A stretch of DNA of 64,000 nt from Falsirhodobacter halotolerans (lineage in GTDB: Bacteria > Pseudomonadota > Alphaproteobacteria > Rhodobacterales > Rhodobacteraceae): the NCBI RefSeq assembly GCF_022899245.1, contig NZ_JALJAZ010000001.1:2143001-2207000 (forward strand). The letters are read 5' to 3'. A program made the translations under genes and the position numbers. Positions 17,619 to 27,974 of this stretch are shown piece after piece (position 1 is the stretch's first letter; every line of letters begins with the position of its first letter). The notes beneath the pieces are model-generated. The model had not been told where the DNA came from and did no database searches. It was given only the letters and a program-made list of their open reading frames with translations.

Positions 17619-17706
17619 CAACGGATCGCGCCAAGTCTTGCCGCGGATCACCGTCTTGTAAACCGGCAATGCCCACCCCTTCCCCCCTTTTGCACTGTTT
17701 GGTAGA

Positions 17707-18381
17707 ATGGCGGCCATGACATATGATCGCCCCACCCTCACCCCCCCGGACGGAGAGACGAAGGTCCTCCTTCATTCCTGCTGCGCGCCCTGTTCGGGCG
17801 AGGTGATGGAGGCGATGACGGCGTCGGGGATCGATTACACGATCTTCTTCTATAACCCGAACATCCATCCCAAGAAGGAATACGTGCTGCGCAAGGATGA
17901 GAACATCCGCTTTGCCGAAAAGCACAACATCCCCTTCATCGACGCCGATTACGACGCCGACAACTGGTTCGCCCGCGCCAAGGGCATGGAGTGGGAGCCG
18001 GAACGCGGCATCCGCTGCACCATGTGCTTCGACATGCGGTTCGAACGCACGGCGCTCTATGCCTATGAGAACGGCTTTCCCGTCATCACCTCCAGCCTCG
18101 GCATCTCGCGCTGGAAGAACATGACGCAGATCAACGACTGCGGCGTGCGGGCGGCGGCCCCTTACGACGGCGTGAAATACTGGGAGTTCAACTGGCGCAA
18201 GGGCGGCGGCGCCTCCCGCATGATCGAAATCTCCAAGCGGGAGGAGTTCTACATGCAGGAATATTGCGGCTGCATCTACTCGCTCCGCGACACCAACGAT
18301 TTCCGTGTCAGCCGCGGGCGCGAGAAGATCCGCATCGGCGAGATGTATTACTCCAACACCCCCGACGACCCCGACACCTGA
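17707..18381 (+). CDS. queH: Epoxyqueuosine reductase QueH
   Basis: Last step of queuosine synthesis in tRNA: reduces epoxyqueuosine, replacing QueG in organisms that have this family (formerly DUF208). The 224-residue protein has the cysteine pair in [13 protein letters not shown], then the adenine-nucleotide-like [34 protein letters not shown] and the second iron-binding group EYCGCIYSL. The start is either ATG 17707 or ATG 17716 (MTYDRPTL); neither has a strong ribosome binding site. It converges with sitD, overlapping it by 34 bases at the 3' end. No other queuosine gene is in the window. Confidence 0.92.
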   Translation: MAAMTYDRPTLTPPDGETKVLLHSCCAPCSGEVMEAMTASGIDYTIFFYNPNIHPKKEYVLRKDENIRFAEKHNIPFIDADYDADNWFARAKGMEWEPERGIRCTMCFDMRFERTALYAYENGFPVITSSLGISRWKNMTQINDCGVRAAAPYDGVKYWEFNWRKGGGASRMIEISKREEFYMQEYCGCIYSLRDTNDFRVSRGREKIRIGEMYYSNTPDDPDT

Positions 18382-19178
18382 CGCATCCGGCGGATGAAGG
18401 CGGCGAGGAAGATCGCCGTCAGGATCAGGACCACGGTCGGCGCGGGCGCGCTGTCGAGAAACACGCTCAGATACGTGCCGCCCAACATCGCGGTCAGGCA
18501 GATCGCGACCGACACCGCCATCATCGCCCCGAACCGCCGCGTCAGCAGAAAGGCCGTGGCCCCCGGCGTGATCAGAAGCGCGATGGCCAGGATCATCCCG
18601 ACCGAGGACAGGGTGGCCACGACGGTCAGCGACAGGATCGCCAGAAGGCCGTAATGCAGCCACCCGGTTCGCAGCCCGCTCGCCTGCGCCTGCACGGGAT
18701 CGAAGGCGTGCAGAAGAAAGTCCCGCCATTTCACCAAAAGGACCAGCGTGACCATCACGGCGATCCCGCCGGTCAGCCACAGATCCTCCGGCCCCACGCC
18801 CAGCATGTTGCCGAACAGGATATGCGACAGGTGCTGATCGGACGGAAAGGTGGTGTAGAGGATCACCCCGATGGCGAACATCGTGGCATAGATCACCCCC
18901 ATCACCGTGTCGCGCTTCACCCGGCTGTTGTCGGCGATGAACCCCGTGGCCACCGCGCAGACCATGCCCGCGCCAAAGGCCCCGATGACCAGCGGGATCC
19001 CCGCCAGCCACGAGATCACCACCCCCGGCAGCACCGCATGGCTGACGGCATCGCCCATCAGCGCCCAGCCCTTCAGGACCAGAAAGCACGACAGGATCGC
19101 CGTCGGCACCGCGACCAGCGCGCCGATCAGGAAGGCGTTCTGCAGGAACGGGAAGGTGAACGGGTCAAGCCAGCTCAT
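18348..19178 (-). CDS. sitD: Manganese/iron ABC transporter permease
   Basis: Inner-membrane permease of the SitABCD Mn(II)/Fe(II) importer. The 276-residue protein has about eight membrane segments and the ABC-3 family features [23 protein letters not shown] and [17 protein letters not shown]. The ATG at 19178 overlaps the sitC stop by four bases (ATGA). It is the last gene of the operon; its end overlaps the convergent queH by 34 bases. Confidence 0.93.
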   Translation of the reverse strand: MSWLDPFTFPFLQNAFLIGALVAVPTAILSCFLVLKGWALMGDAVSHAVLPGVVISWLAGIPLVIGAFGAGMVCAVATGFIADNSRVKRDTVMGVIYATMFAIGVILYTTFPSDQHLSHILFGNMLGVGPEDLWLTGGIAVMVTLVLLVKWRDFLLHAFDPVQAQASGLRTGWLHYGLLAILSLTVVATLSSVGMILAIALLITPGATAFLLTRRFGAMMAVSVAICLTAMLGGTYLSVFLDSAPAPTVVLILTAIFLAAFIRRMRQVSGSSGVLE

Positions 19179-20023
19179 GCCCGTCCCTCCCGCGCGCGCA
19201 TCCGCGCGGCCAGCATCCCGTGCTTGGGCGCGAAGGCGAAGGCCAGCGCGAACAGGATCGCCTGCAGCACGACGATGATCGCCCCCGTCGCCCCGTCGAG
19301 GAAGTAACTGGCATAGGCCCCAACGAACCCCGTGACCGTGCCGATCACCATGGCCAGCACGATCAGGCGCGGAAACCGGTCGCACAGCAGATAGGCGGTG
19401 GCCCCCGGCGTCACGACCATGGCGATGACCAGAAACGCCCCGACGGTCTGCATCGCGGCCACGATCGCGGCGGCCAGCAGCACGAAGAACAACGCCTTCA
19501 GCCGCGACGGGTTCAACCCGATGGACCGCGCATGGTTTTCATCGAAGAACACGACCATCAGATCCTTCCACTTGACGGCCAGAACGCCCAGACAGACGGT
19601 GCCGATGATCGCCAGTTGCAGCGTGTCGCCCGGCGTCACCATCAGGATGTTGCCCATGGTGATGGCGGTCACGTCCACGGCCACCGGACTGACCGACACC
19701 ATGAACAGCCCCAGCCCGAAGAACGAGGTGAAGATGATCCCGATGATCACATCCACCTTCAGTCCCGAACGTTCGGACAGGAACAGCATCGCCCCCGCCG
19801 CCAGCCCCCCCGCCAGAAAGGCCCCCAGCGCGAAGGGCAGGCCCAGCATATACGCCCCCGCCACCCCCGGCACGACCGAATGGCCCAGCGCGTCCCCGAT
19901 CAGCGACCACCCCTTCAGCATCAGATAGGCCGACAGGGCGGCGCAGACCGCGCCCACCATGGCCGACACCCACATGGCATTGGTCATGTATTGATAGGTG
20001 AACGGCTCCCACAGAACGCTCAT
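19175..20023 (-). CDS. sitC: Manganese/iron ABC transporter permease
   Basis: Second inner-membrane permease of the metal importer, 282 residues. It has [27 protein letters not shown] and [18 protein letters not shown], the same ABC-3 landmarks as sitD, and about eight to nine hydrophobic segments. It overlaps sitB by four bases and sitD by four bases, so all are translated from one mRNA. Confidence 0.93.
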   Translation of the reverse strand: MSVLWEPFTYQYMTNAMWVSAMVGAVCAALSAYLMLKGWSLIGDALGHSVVPGVAGAYMLGLPFALGAFLAGGLAAGAMLFLSERSGLKVDVIIGIIFTSFFGLGLFMVSVSPVAVDVTAITMGNILMVTPGDTLQLAIIGTVCLGVLAVKWKDLMVVFFDENHARSIGLNPSRLKALFFVLLAAAIVAAMQTVGAFLVIAMVVTPGATAYLLCDRFPRLIVLAMVIGTVTGFVGAYASYFLDGATGAIIVVLQAILFALAFAFAPKHGMLAARMRAREGRA

Positions 20024-20868
20024 GATTTCGGCCCGTAATGCACGAAGGGGCGTTCGTCATCGGTGATGACGGTCAGTTCGCGCGGATCGTCATCGTCGTG
20101 CAGCGCCTCGCCCTGAAGGGTGAAATGCCGCAGCACGCCGCCGAAGGCCGCCTCAAGGTTGTCGCGGGTGAAGGTCGTTTCGGTCGGGCCATGCGCCAGC
20201 ACGGTCCCCTTGACCAGCACCACGCGGTCGCAAAAATCCGGCACAGAGCCAAGATTGTGGGTGGAGACGAGCATCACCCGCCCCTCGGCCCGCAATTCGC
20301 CCAGAAGGGTGACGATCTGCTCTTCGGTCTTCACGTCTACGCCGGTGAAGGGTTCGTCCAGCAGGATCACCTGCCCATCCTGCGCCAGCGCACGGGCCAG
20401 GAACACGCGTTTCTTCTGCCCGCCCGACAGCTCTCCGATCTGACGATGGCGCAGGTCGGTCAGCCCCACGCGGGCCAGCGCGGCGTCCACCGCCGCATGA
20501 TCGGCGGCCGAGGCGCGGCGCAAAAACCCCATATGGCCATAGCGGCCCATCATCACCACATCTTCCACCAGCACGGGGAAGGCCCAATCAACCTCCTCCG
20601 ATTGGGGGACATAGGCGACGATGTTGCGGCGCAGGGCCTCTCTCACCGGCATTCCCAGAAGGCGGATGTCACCCTGCGCTGCGGGCACGAAGCCCATGAT
20701 CGCCTTGAACAGCGTGGATTTCCCCGCCCCGTTCACCCCCACCAGCGCCGTGACCGTGCCGCGCGGGATGGCGAAACTGGCGTCGCGCAGCGCGGTATGG
20801 CCGTTGCGATAGGTGACGGTGACGCCCCGCGCCACGATCCCGTCGCCGATAAGGGTCGGGTCACTCAT
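20020..20868 (-). CDS. sitB: Manganese/iron ABC transporter ATP-binding protein
   Basis: ATPase of the metal importer, 282 residues. Walker A is GVNGAGKST (about 44-52), the signature is LSGGQKKR, Walker B is VILLDEP and the switch histidine is in VSTHNLG. It carries a C-terminal extension ([22 protein letters not shown]) rich in Asp and His that is longer than in many homologues. Its start overlaps the end of sitA by eight bases. Confidence 0.94.
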   Translation of the reverse strand: MSDPTLIGDGIVARGVTVTYRNGHTALRDASFAIPRGTVTALVGVNGAGKSTLFKAIMGFVPAAQGDIRLLGMPVREALRRNIVAYVPQSEEVDWAFPVLVEDVVMMGRYGHMGFLRRASAADHAAVDAALARVGLTDLRHRQIGELSGGQKKRVFLARALAQDGQVILLDEPFTGVDVKTEEQIVTLLGELRAEGRVMLVSTHNLGSVPDFCDRVVLVKGTVLAHGPTETTFTRDNLEAAFGGVLRHFTLQGEALHDDDDPRELTVITDDERPFVHYGPKS

Positions 20869-21742
20869 GACGCGTCAGCCCCTGCACGATGGTTTCCGAT
20901 GTGACCCGCAGCAGATCGAGATAGGTCGGCACCGGCCCGTCCGGCCCCGACAGCGAATCCACATAGAGCATCCCGCCATATTCGGCGTCGGTGTTGCGGG
21001 CCACCTGTTCGGCGGGGGCCTGACTGACCGTGCTTTCGCAGAACACCGCCGGAATGTGATGTTCGCGCACCGTGTCGATCACCTGCCGCACCTGACGCGG
21101 CGTGCCGGTCTGTTCGGCGTTGATCGGCCACAGATACACCTCGTTCAGACCGAAATCGCGGGCAAGATAGCTGAACGCCCCCTCGCAGGTGACAAGCCAG
21201 CGGCGATCCTCGGGGACGGCGCGCAGAACGTCGCGCAGCGCCCCGATCTCCCGCGCCAGCTCCGCCTTGTAGTGGCCCGCATTCTCGGCATAGACGCCGG
21301 CGTTTTCGGGGTCCTGCGCGCTCAGCGCCGCGCGGATGTTGTCGACATAGATCATCGCGTTATCCAGACTCATCCAGGCATGGGGGTTCGGACGCCCCTC
21401 GTAATCGCCCGACGCGATCGGGATCGGGGTGATCCCGTCGCTGAGCGTCGCGGACGGCACATCCCCCGCATTGCGCAGGAACTGTTCGAACCAAAGCTCC
21501 AGATTCAGGCCGTTCCACAGGATCAGGTCGGCGTCCTGCGCCGCCAGAATGTCCTGCGGGGTCGGGTCATATCCGTGGATCTCCGCCCCCGGCCGGGTAA
21601 TCGAGACGACCTGGGCCGCGTCGCCCGCCACGTTGCGGGCCATGTCGGCAATGACGGTGAAGGTGGTCGCCACCTTGATCTCCGCCTGCGCCGCGCCGCC
21701 GGCCATCAAGGTCATCATTCCGGCAAGACACGTCGCTTTCAT
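20861..21742 (-). CDS. sitA: Manganese/iron-binding periplasmic protein
   Basis: Metal-binding solute-binding protein, cluster A-I, 293 residues. The N-terminus is a short signal peptide ending AAQA before EIKVATTF. Expected metal ligands are visible: His in [12 protein letters not shown], His in [12 protein letters not shown], and later acidic residues; [15 protein letters not shown] is typical of SitA/YfeA-type Mn/Fe binders rather than ZnuA, which has a His-rich loop that is absent here. First gene of sitABCD, with AGAGGGG before its ATG and two strong operators upstream. Confidence 0.94.
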   Translation of the reverse strand: MKATCLAGMMTLMAGGAAQAEIKVATTFTVIADMARNVAGDAAQVVSITRPGAEIHGYDPTPQDILAAQDADLILWNGLNLELWFEQFLRNAGDVPSATLSDGITPIPIASGDYEGRPNPHAWMSLDNAMIYVDNIRAALSAQDPENAGVYAENAGHYKAELAREIGALRDVLRAVPEDRRWLVTCEGAFSYLARDFGLNEVYLWPINAEQTGTPRQVRQVIDTVREHHIPAVFCESTVSQAPAEQVARNTDAEYGGMLYVDSLSGPDGPVPTYLDLLRVTSETIVQGLTRHE

Positions 21743-21769
21743 CCGTCCAATCCCCTCTGCTTGTCGTTC

Positions 21770-21797
21770 ATAATGCGAACGATTCGCAAAACGTCAA
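21770..21797 (-). promoter_or_regulatory. Putative sitABCD promoter
   Basis: On the minus strand TTGACG (21797-21792), 16 bases, CATTAT (21775-21770). It lies 28 bases before the sitA ATG, so the leader is short. The spacer and the first two bases of the -10 are covered by the operator at 21774-21788. Confidence 0.6.
21774..21788. promoter_or_regulatory. Fur-family-type operator 1 (inside the sit promoter)
   Basis: TGCGAACGATTCGCA is a perfect inverted repeat (six-base arms, three-base centre) with the GAA-N3-TTC core of Fur-family (Mur) and Irr sites. It lies between the -35 and -10 elements, a classical position for repression. Confidence 0.75.
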
Positions 21798-21803
21798 GCC
21801 AGG

Positions 21804-21818
21804 TGAGAACGATTCTCA
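21804..21818. promoter_or_regulatory. Fur-family-type operator 2 (just upstream of -35)
   Basis: TGAGAACGATTCTCA, a perfect inverted repeat with 12 of 15 matches to the classical Fur box TGATAATGATTATCA. Its centre is exactly 30 bases from that of operator 1, about three helical turns, so two dimers could sit on the same face. Mur is the first candidate; Irr, encoded at 35011-35427, is the alternative. Confidence 0.75.
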
Positions 21819-21825
21819 AGAATGG

Positions 21826-22485
21826 TCAGTCGCTTTCCAGCCTAGCGAAGGCCGACATCACCTTGCGTTCGGACATCGTCAGATAGGCCTCCAGCATCCG
21901 CGCGGCCTCGGGCTGATCCTCGGCCACCAGCCGCGCCAGAATCTCGCGGTTCAGATCGACATAGGGGGCGTGCAGATCCTCGGGGCTGCCCAGAAGGCCG
22001 AAGGCCAGCCGCATTTCCGCCGCGATGCGGGTGAAAAAACCCGTCAGGCGCGGACTGTCGGCCAAGGCCACGATGGCCGCGTGGAACTCCATGTTGGCGC
22101 TGCCCACCCGCCGCCAGTCCCGATCCTGCGCCGCGGCATGGGCCCGCTCCACCGCCACGCCCATCCGGGCCACGGCGGCATGGCGGGGCCAGGCCTGCGC
22201 CAGCGACGGCACCTCGATCAGGCGGCGCACGCGATAGATGTCGAGGATGGCCGCCATCGACGGCACCGCCACCGCCACGCCGCGATTGGGTTCGTGCCGC
22301 AGCAGCCCTTCCTGCGTCAGCAGCCGGAACACCTCGCGCAGCGTGTTGCGGGAAATGTCCAGCTCCCCCGCCAGTTTCGCCTCGGACAGGCGCTGCCCGG
22401 GGGCCAGCGCGCCCCCCGCGATGGCTTCGCGCAGGGACACGGCGGTGTGTTCGACAAGTCCGGCGGTGACGGGGCGTGCGGGCAT
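21826..22485 (-). CDS. GntR-family transcriptional regulator, FadR/FCD subfamily
   Basis: A 219-residue regulator with an N-terminal winged helix (SLREAIAGGALAPGQRLSEAKLAGELDISRNTLREVFRLLTQEGLL split across residues about 15-60) and an all-helical FCD ligand domain (RRLIEVPSLAQAW, FHAAIVALADSPRL, EDQPEAARMLEAYLTMSERKV). AGGA lies five bases before the ATG at 22485. It is divergent from an EamA transporter and near the 5-oxoprolinase-type operon, whose upstream region has an exact match to the FadR-type consensus. I infer that it controls that operon, responding to an organic acid such as 5-oxoproline; this is not proven. Confidence 0.9.
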   Translation of the reverse strand: MPARPVTAGLVEHTAVSLREAIAGGALAPGQRLSEAKLAGELDISRNTLREVFRLLTQEGLLRHEPNRGVAVAVPSMAAILDIYRVRRLIEVPSLAQAWPRHAAVARMGVAVERAHAAAQDRDWRRVGSANMEFHAAIVALADSPRLTGFFTRIAAEMRLAFGLLGSPEDLHAPYVDLNREILARLVAEDQPEAARMLEAYLTMSERKVMSAFARLESD

Positions 22486-22608
22486 GGGGGTCCTGACATT
22501 GGCTTGACTGCCTATATCACGGGGGGCGCGGATGGCCACGGCTTTGGCGATTGCGGCGGGGTTTGCGGCGGTGATATGGCACCCCCGCACAATCCCGGAG
22601 CTTTCACG

Positions 22609-23514
22609 ATGGACAATATGCGCGGCATCGCCCTGATGGTCGCCGCCATGGCGCTGTTCGCGGTGGAGGACATGTTCCTGAAACTGTCGGCCGAAACGAT
22701 GCCCATCGGCCAGATTCTGGCGGCCGGGGGCCTGTTCGGGGCGATCTGCTTCGGCGCGGTCGCAAGGATGCGGGGCGAGCCGTTGTTCGCGCGCGGCGTC
22801 TGGACCGGGGCCGTCGGCTGGCGCAATCTGGGCGAGATGGTGGCCTCCGGCTTCTATGTCACCGCGCTGGCGCTTTTGCCCCTGTCCACCGTGTCGGCCA
22901 TCCTTCAGGCGCAGCCCTTGGCCATCACCTGCTGCGCCGCGCTGTTTCTGGGCGAACAGGTGGGCTGGCGGCGCTGGACCGCGATCGGCGTGGGGTTCGT
23001 CGGCATCCTGTTCGTCGTGCAGCCGGGGCGGGAGTTCGAGGTGCACTCCCTGCTGGCCGTGGCCGCCGTGGCCGGGCTGACCCTGCGCGATCTGGCGACG
23101 CGCGGCGTGCCGCGCCGCATCGGCAGCAGCGCCATCGGGTTTTCCGCCATGACGATGATGCTGCTTCTGGGGGCGGCGATGATGGCGGTGCAGGGCACAG
23201 CTCCGCTTGATCGTCCCTCGGCGCTGGTGCTGCTGGGGGCGTTGGTGGCGGGAACCGCCGGATATGCCCTGATCGTGGCCGCGACCCGGGTGGGCGAGGT
23301 GTCGGTGGTGACGCCCTTCCGCTATGCCCGGCTGGTGTTCGTTCTGGTGCTGGCGCTGATCGTCTTTGGCGAGGTTCCGGCCCCGGCCGTCATCTTCGGC
23401 GCCACGCTGGTCATCGCGTCGGGGCTTTACACCCTGGCACGGGAACGCCGCCGGCGGGGCAGGGCTGACCCTTCACGGATCGCACATTTTTCGCGCATTC
23501 CGACAAATGACTAG
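22609..23514 (+). CDS. DMT superfamily transporter (EamA family)
   Basis: Inner-membrane protein of 301 residues with about ten hydrophobic segments arranged as two EamA repeats (MRGIALMVAAMALFAVEDMFLK first repeat; SALVLLGALVAGTAGYALIVAATR second). Typical substrates of the family are amino acids, nucleotide-related compounds and other metabolites, and direction of transport cannot be told. The start at 22609 has GGAG eight bases upstream; upstream parts of the frame are antisense to the GntR gene. A basic tail RERRRRGR marks the cytoplasmic C-terminus. Confidence 0.9.
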   Translation: MDNMRGIALMVAAMALFAVEDMFLKLSAETMPIGQILAAGGLFGAICFGAVARMRGEPLFARGVWTGAVGWRNLGEMVASGFYVTALALLPLSTVSAILQAQPLAITCCAALFLGEQVGWRRWTAIGVGFVGILFVVQPGREFEVHSLLAVAAVAGLTLRDLATRGVPRRIGSSAIGFSAMTMMLLLGAAMMAVQGTAPLDRPSALVLLGALVAGTAGYALIVAATRVGEVSVVTPFRYARLVFVLVLALIVFGEVPAPAVIFGATLVIASGLYTLARERRRRGRADPSRIAHFSRIPTND

Positions 23515-23529
23515 ACGTTGATGCATTAA

Positions 23530-23540
23530 TTGTTCAACAA
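23530..23540. promoter_or_regulatory. Putative GntR (FadR-type) operator before the 5-oxoprolinase-type operon
   Basis: TTGTTCAACAA fits the FadR-subfamily consensus TNGTNNNACNA at every fixed position and extends to a 13-base near-palindrome ATTGTTCAACAAT. It lies 92 bases before the first gene of the operon in the 117-base gap after the EamA gene. Confidence 0.55.
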
Positions 23541-23631
23541 TCGACCCCAGGGATGCGGAGGCAGGATTGCGTCCGGCGGCACAGCCGCCTGTCTTGGCGC
23601 AAAACCACGGCCTTTCTTGGGGAGAGAGCGC

Positions 23632-24867
23632 ATGACGACCGAAACCACACCACCTTCCGCCGCCAAGGCGACCCTGCGCGGGTCGTTTCTGGCGGCGATC
23701 TTTCTGATGGCGACCTCCGCCATCGGGCCGGGGTTCATCACCCAGACCGCCACCTTCACCGCCCAATTGGGGGCGGCCTTCGCCTTTGCGATCCTGGCGT
23801 CCATCGTCATTGACTTCGTGGTGCAGCTGAACATCTGGCGCATCACCGCCCTGACCGGGCGGCCCGCATCCGAGACCGCCAACGCGGCCATTCCGGGCGC
23901 GGGATATCTGCTGGCGATCCTTGTGATCATCGGCGGGCTGGCATTCAACGTGGGCAACATCGCAGGCGCGGGTCTGGGCCTGAACGCGATGATCGGGCTG
24001 GACCCCAAGATCGGCGGCGCAGCCTCGGCCGTGGTGGCGATCGGGATTTTCCTGTCGAAACGCGCCGAGGTGCTGCTGGACCGGATCATCATCGTTCTGG
24101 GCCTTGTCATGATTGCGATGACGCTGTTCGTGGCGCTGGTCTCCAACCCGCCGGTGGGCGAGGCGCTGCGCCAGACCATCCTGCCCGACACGATCAACTT
24201 CGCCGCGATCACCACCATCGTCGGCGGCACGGTCGGCGGCTACATCACCTATTCCGGGGCGCACCGCCTGCTGGACAAGGGGCTGACGGGGCCGCACAAC
24301 CTCGCCTCGGTCACGCGCGCGGCGCTGACGGGCATCGCGATCACGGGCGTCATGCGCTTCATCCTGTTTCTGGCCATTCTGGGCGTGGTCACCAGCGGCG
24401 TCACGCTGGACCTGTCGGGCCGGGCCGCGAACCCCGCCGCGCAGGCCTTCTTCGAGGCGGCGGGCAGCGTCGGCCTGCGCGTCTTCGGCATCGTCTTCTG
24501 GGCGGCGGCGCTGACCTCGACCATCGGCGCGGCCTATACCTCGGTCAGCTTCATGCCGGTCTTCGCGCCCATGACCCAACGGTCGCGCGACATCGCCACG
24601 GTGCTGTTCATCGCGATCTCGCTGGCGATCTATGTCGCGATGACGACGCCCCCGGCGGCCATTCTGGTCTTTGTCGGCGGGTTCAACGGGTTGATCCTGC
24701 CCATCGGCCTCACGATCTTCACCTATGTGGGGTTCGCGCGGTCGGACCTTCTGGGGGGGCACCGCTACAACCGCCCGCTGCTGGTGGCCAGCGCCGTCAT
24801 CTGCGCGCTGACCTGGTATATGGGCTACAAATCCGTGGGCGCGATCTTCGCCTTCATCGGTCTGTAA
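23632..24867 (+). CDS. NRAMP-family membrane transporter homologue without the DPGN metal motif (YcsG-like)
   Basis: Integral membrane protein of 411 residues with about 11 hydrophobic segments. The first segment [19 protein letters not shown] aligns with the start of NRAMP proteins (GPGF) but where metal transporters have Asp-Pro-Gly-Asn it reads Thr-Phe-Thr-Ala. The later MPH metal motif is not seen either; [15 protein letters not shown] is found instead. In Bacillus subtilis the related YcsG is encoded beside YcsF/PxpA, YcsI and KipI/KipA, the same set as here. The likely role is uptake of an organic substrate of the operon, for example 5-oxoproline, rather than metal. Start at 23632 has GGGGAGAG upstream. 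Confidence 0.85.
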   Translation: MTTETTPPSAAKATLRGSFLAAIFLMATSAIGPGFITQTATFTAQLGAAFAFAILASIVIDFVVQLNIWRITALTGRPASETANAAIPGAGYLLAILVIIGGLAFNVGNIAGAGLGLNAMIGLDPKIGGAASAVVAIGIFLSKRAEVLLDRIIIVLGLVMIAMTLFVALVSNPPVGEALRQTILPDTINFAAITTIVGGTVGGYITYSGAHRLLDKGLTGPHNLASVTRAALTGIAITGVMRFILFLAILGVVTSGVTLDLSGRAANPAAQAFFEAAGSVGLRVFGIVFWAAALTSTIGAAYTSVSFMPVFAPMTQRSRDIATVLFIAISLAIYVAMTTPPAAILVFVGGFNGLILPIGLTIFTYVGFARSDLLGGHRYNRPLLVASAVICALTWYMGYKSVGAIFAFIGL

Positions 24868-24880
24868 GAAGGAACACCGC

Positions 24881-25642
24881 ATGACACCGCATATCGACCT
24901 GAACAGCGATCTGGGCGAAGGCTTCGGCGCCTGGACCATGGGGGACGACGCGACGATGCTGGGCATCGTCAGTTCCGCCAACGTCGCCTGCGGCTTTCAT
25001 GCGGGCGATCCGGCGGGCATCCTGACCACGCTGAAACAGGCGGCCGAACGCGGTGTGGCGGTGGGGGCGCATGTCTCCTATCCCGACCGGGTGGGGTTCG
25101 GACGGCGCAACATGGATGTGACCTCGGCAGACCTGACCGCCGACGTCATCTATCAGATCGGCGCACTGCGCGGGCTGGCGGCGGCGGCGGGCACGCGCGT
25201 CACCTATGTCAAACCGCATGGCGCGCTTTACAACACCATCGCAGGCGACGCGCGGCAGGCGGATGCGGTGATCGCAGGGATGCTGGCGGTGGACCCGACG
25301 CTGGTGATGATGGGGCTGGCGGGCGCGCCGATCCTGGACCGCGCGCGGGCGGCGGGCCTGCCCGTGGTGGCCGAGGCGTTCGCCGACCGCGCCTATACGC
25401 CCGAAGGCACGCTTGTGTCGCGCAAGCAGGCGGGCGCGGTGCTGCACGATCCCGACACCGTGGCCGCGCGGATGCTGCGCCTGGCGACGGACGGGGTGAT
25501 CGAGGCCATCGACGGCTCAACCCTTACCCTCCAGGCCGACAGCATCTGCATCCATGGCGACAGCCCCGGCGCGGTCGCCATGGCCGCCCGCGTGCGCGCG
25601 GCGCTGGTGGCGGGCGGGGTCAAAATTCGGAGCTTTGCATGA
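24881..25642 (+). CDS. pxpA: 5-oxoprolinase subunit PxpA (LamB/YcsF family)
   Basis: Subunit A of the ATP-dependent 5-oxoprolinase that opens pyroglutamate to glutamate. The 253-residue protein starts with the family signature [18 protein letters not shown] and has [30 protein letters not shown] and [11 protein letters not shown], the conserved Asp/His residues of the metal-dependent TIM-like barrel. AAGGA precedes the ATG. Its stop overlaps the next gene by four bases (ATGA), the first of three such overlaps in this operon. Confidence 0.95.
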   Translation: MTPHIDLNSDLGEGFGAWTMGDDATMLGIVSSANVACGFHAGDPAGILTTLKQAAERGVAVGAHVSYPDRVGFGRRNMDVTSADLTADVIYQIGALRGLAAAAGTRVTYVKPHGALYNTIAGDARQADAVIAGMLAVDPTLVMMGLAGAPILDRARAAGLPVVAEAFADRAYTPEGTLVSRKQAGAVLHDPDTVAARMLRLATDGVIEAIDGSTLTLQADSICIHGDSPGAVAMAARVRAALVAGGVKIRSFA

Positions 25643-26409
25643 CCCCGCAGGACGCACGCCGGATGTGCCGCGACGGTCACGTGGCCCCCACCGCAGGGCT
25701 GGCGCCGGGCTTCACCCAGTGCAACATGATCTCCCTTCCTGCGGACTGGGCGTGGGATTTCCTGCTGTTCGCCCAGCGCAACCCCAAGCCCTGCCCCGTT
25801 CTGGACGTGACCGAGGCCGGGCGCTTTGACACCGCGCTGGCGGAGGGGGCGGATCTGCGCCGCGACCTGCCGCTCTATCGCATCTGGCGCGACGGCGCGC
25901 TGACGGCCGAGGTGCCGGACGCGACCGAGGCTTGGCGCGAACACCCCGATCTGGTCACCTTCCTGATCGGTTGTTCCTTTACGTTCGAGGCGCCGCTGAT
26001 GGCGGCGGGGATCGAGATGCGCCACATCGCCCATTGCTCCAACGTGCCGATGTATCGCACGACGCGGCCCTGTCGGTCCGCAGGCCGGATGCAGGGGCCG
26101 ATGGTCGTCTCCATGCGGCCCATCGCCGCCGACCGGGTGGCCGATGCAGCCACGATCACCGCCCGCTATCCCGCCGTGCATGGCGCGCCGGTGCATGTGG
26201 GCGACCCGGCGGCCCTTGGCATCGCCGACCTGTCGCGCCCCGATTTCGGCGACGCGGTCCCGGTGCGCGAGGGGGAGATCCCCGTCTTCTGGGCCTGTGG
26301 CGTGACCCCGCAGGCCGCCGTCATGGCCTCGGGCGTGCCGTTTGCGATCACCCACGCGCCCGGGCACATGTTCATCACCGATATTCCCGACACGGTCTGG
26401 CACGTATGA
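25639..26409 (+). CDS. DUF1445 / YcsI protein, D-glutamate cyclase family (putative hydro-lyase)
   Basis: A 256-residue protein of the YcsI/DUF1445 family. Landmarks are [23 protein letters not shown] (split here around residues 27-50), [32 protein letters not shown] and [16 protein letters not shown]. The same family forms the catalytic part of mammalian D-glutamate cyclase, which makes 5-oxo-D-proline from D-glutamate. In an operon with 5-oxoprolinase genes this suggests a route from D-glutamate through 5-oxoproline, but substrate and stereochemistry here are inferred. Overlaps both neighbours by four bases. Confidence 0.85.
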   Translation: MTPQDARRMCRDGHVAPTAGLAPGFTQCNMISLPADWAWDFLLFAQRNPKPCPVLDVTEAGRFDTALAEGADLRRDLPLYRIWRDGALTAEVPDATEAWREHPDLVTFLIGCSFTFEAPLMAAGIEMRHIAHCSNVPMYRTTRPCRSAGRMQGPMVVSMRPIAADRVADAATITARYPAVHGAPVHVGDPAALGIADLSRPDFGDAVPVREGEIPVFWACGVTPQAAVMASGVPFAITHAPGHMFITDIPDTVWHV

Positions 26410-27974
26410 CCCTTCGTTTTCTTCCCGTCGGCCCGCGCACGCTGCTGGTCGAATTGCCCGATCTGGACCGGACGCTGGCCCTGTTCGACGCCCTGAACGC
26501 CGACCCGATCGAGGGCGTGCTGGAGATCGTGCCGGCGGCGCAGACGTTGATGGTGCGCACCCGCGTGGGCGTGGCGGCGGACGGCGCGCTGGCCGCCGCC
26601 ATCCTGTCCCGCGCGCCGCCCCCCGGCACCGCCCCCACCCTGAACACGGCCGAGGTCGTCGACCTGCCCGTCACCTATGACGGCGAGGATCTGGCCGAAG
26701 TCGCAACTCTGATGGGCCTGTCGGTGCCCGAAGTCATCGCCGCGCATCAGGCGGCGACATGGCAGGTGGCGTTCTGCGGGTTCGCCCCCGGTTTCGCCTA
26801 TATGACCTGCGACGATCCGCGGTTCGACATCGCGCGCCGATCCTCGCCGCGCACGCGGATCCCGGCAGGGTCGGTGGCGCTGGCCGGGCGCTTCTCGGGC
26901 GTCTATCCGCTGGAATCACCCGGCGGGTGGCAGTTGATCGGGCGCACGCCGGTGCCGATGTTCGACCTGACCCGTTCGCCACCCGCGCTTCTGGCCCCCG
27001 GCCAGCGGGTGCGCTTCGTGGAAAAGGCGGCGCAACCGCCCGCCCCCGCGCCGCACCCCGCCCCCGCCACGCGCGGGCTGAGGGTCGTCTCCACCGCCTT
27101 TCCGATCACCGTGCAGGACGAAGGCCGCCCCGGTCAGGGCGGTCAGGGCGTGTCGGGCGCGGGCGCGCTGGACATCGGCGCGCTGCGCCGCGCCAATCGC
27201 CGGGTGGGCAACCCCTCCGGCGCTGCGGCGCTGGAGATCACGTTCGGTCCCACCCGTCTGTCGGTCGATGAGCCGGTGACCTTGGCGCTGGACGGTGCGG
27301 CCACGGCGGCAGAGATCGAGGCGGACGGCACCCGCATCGCCGTGGACCCCACCCGCCCGTTCGCGCTGGACGCGGGCGAGGTTCTGATCCTGCCCCCGCC
27401 CACACGTGGGATGCGCAGCTATCTCGCGGTGCGCGGTGGATTTGACGCGCCCCTGGCCCTGCGCAGCGCGTCCCGCGACACGTTGGCGGGCATCGGGCCG
27501 GAGCCTTTGGGCAACGGGTCCGTTCTGCCCCTGGCCCATGCGCCCGCCGCCGCGACCGATCCGACGCCCGCCCCAGGCGCGCCCCTGCCCGCCGTGGGCG
27601 AGGTGGTGGAAATCCCCGTCACGCTCGGCCCCCGCACCGACTGGTTCCCCCCCGATCAGGTGGAGGCGTTCCTGTCGCAGGAGTGGACCGTCTCACCCCT
27701 CTCCTCCCGCGTGGGGATGCGGCTGGAGGGGCAGGCGCTGACCCGCGACGCCCGCGAACTGCCGTCCGAAGGGACGGAGACGGGCGCGATCCAGATCCCC
27801 CATTCCGGCCAGCCCGTATTCTTTCTGGCCGATCACCCCCTGACCGGCGGCTATCCGGTCATCGCCACGGTTCTGCCGCAGGCGCTGGATCTGGCCGCGC
27901 AAATCCCGCCGGGGGCGCGCATCCGCTTCATCGCGGCCGCCCCCTTCGCCCCCCTCAAGCCGGATACTCCATGA
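26406..27974 (+). CDS. pxpBC: Fused 5-oxoprolinase subunits PxpB-PxpC (KipI-KipA; biotin-dependent carboxyltransferase fold)
   Basis: A 522-residue fusion. Residues 1 to about 205 are the PxpB/KipI (AHS1) domain, with [12 protein letters not shown] and [27 protein letters not shown] in two adjoining stretches. After a Pro/Ala-rich linker, residues about 225-522 are the PxpC/KipA (AHS2) domain with [57 protein letters not shown] and [17 protein letters not shown]. These domains are homologous to the carboxyltransferase part of urea carboxylase. In E. coli the two are separate genes. Overlaps of four bases on both sides show tight coupling. Confidence 0.94.
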   Translation: MTLRFLPVGPRTLLVELPDLDRTLALFDALNADPIEGVLEIVPAAQTLMVRTRVGVAADGALAAAILSRAPPPGTAPTLNTAEVVDLPVTYDGEDLAEVATLMGLSVPEVIAAHQAATWQVAFCGFAPGFAYMTCDDPRFDIARRSSPRTRIPAGSVALAGRFSGVYPLESPGGWQLIGRTPVPMFDLTRSPPALLAPGQRVRFVEKAAQPPAPAPHPAPATRGLRVVSTAFPITVQDEGRPGQGGQGVSGAGALDIGALRRANRRVGNPSGAAALEITFGPTRLSVDEPVTLALDGAATAAEIEADGTRIAVDPTRPFALDAGEVLILPPPTRGMRSYLAVRGGFDAPLALRSASRDTLAGIGPEPLGNGSVLPLAHAPAAATDPTPAPGAPLPAVGEVVEIPVTLGPRTDWFPPDQVEAFLSQEWTVSPLSSRVGMRLEGQALTRDARELPSEGTETGAIQIPHSGQPVFFLADHPLTGGYPVIATVLPQALDLAAQIPPGARIRFIAAAPFAPLKPDTP

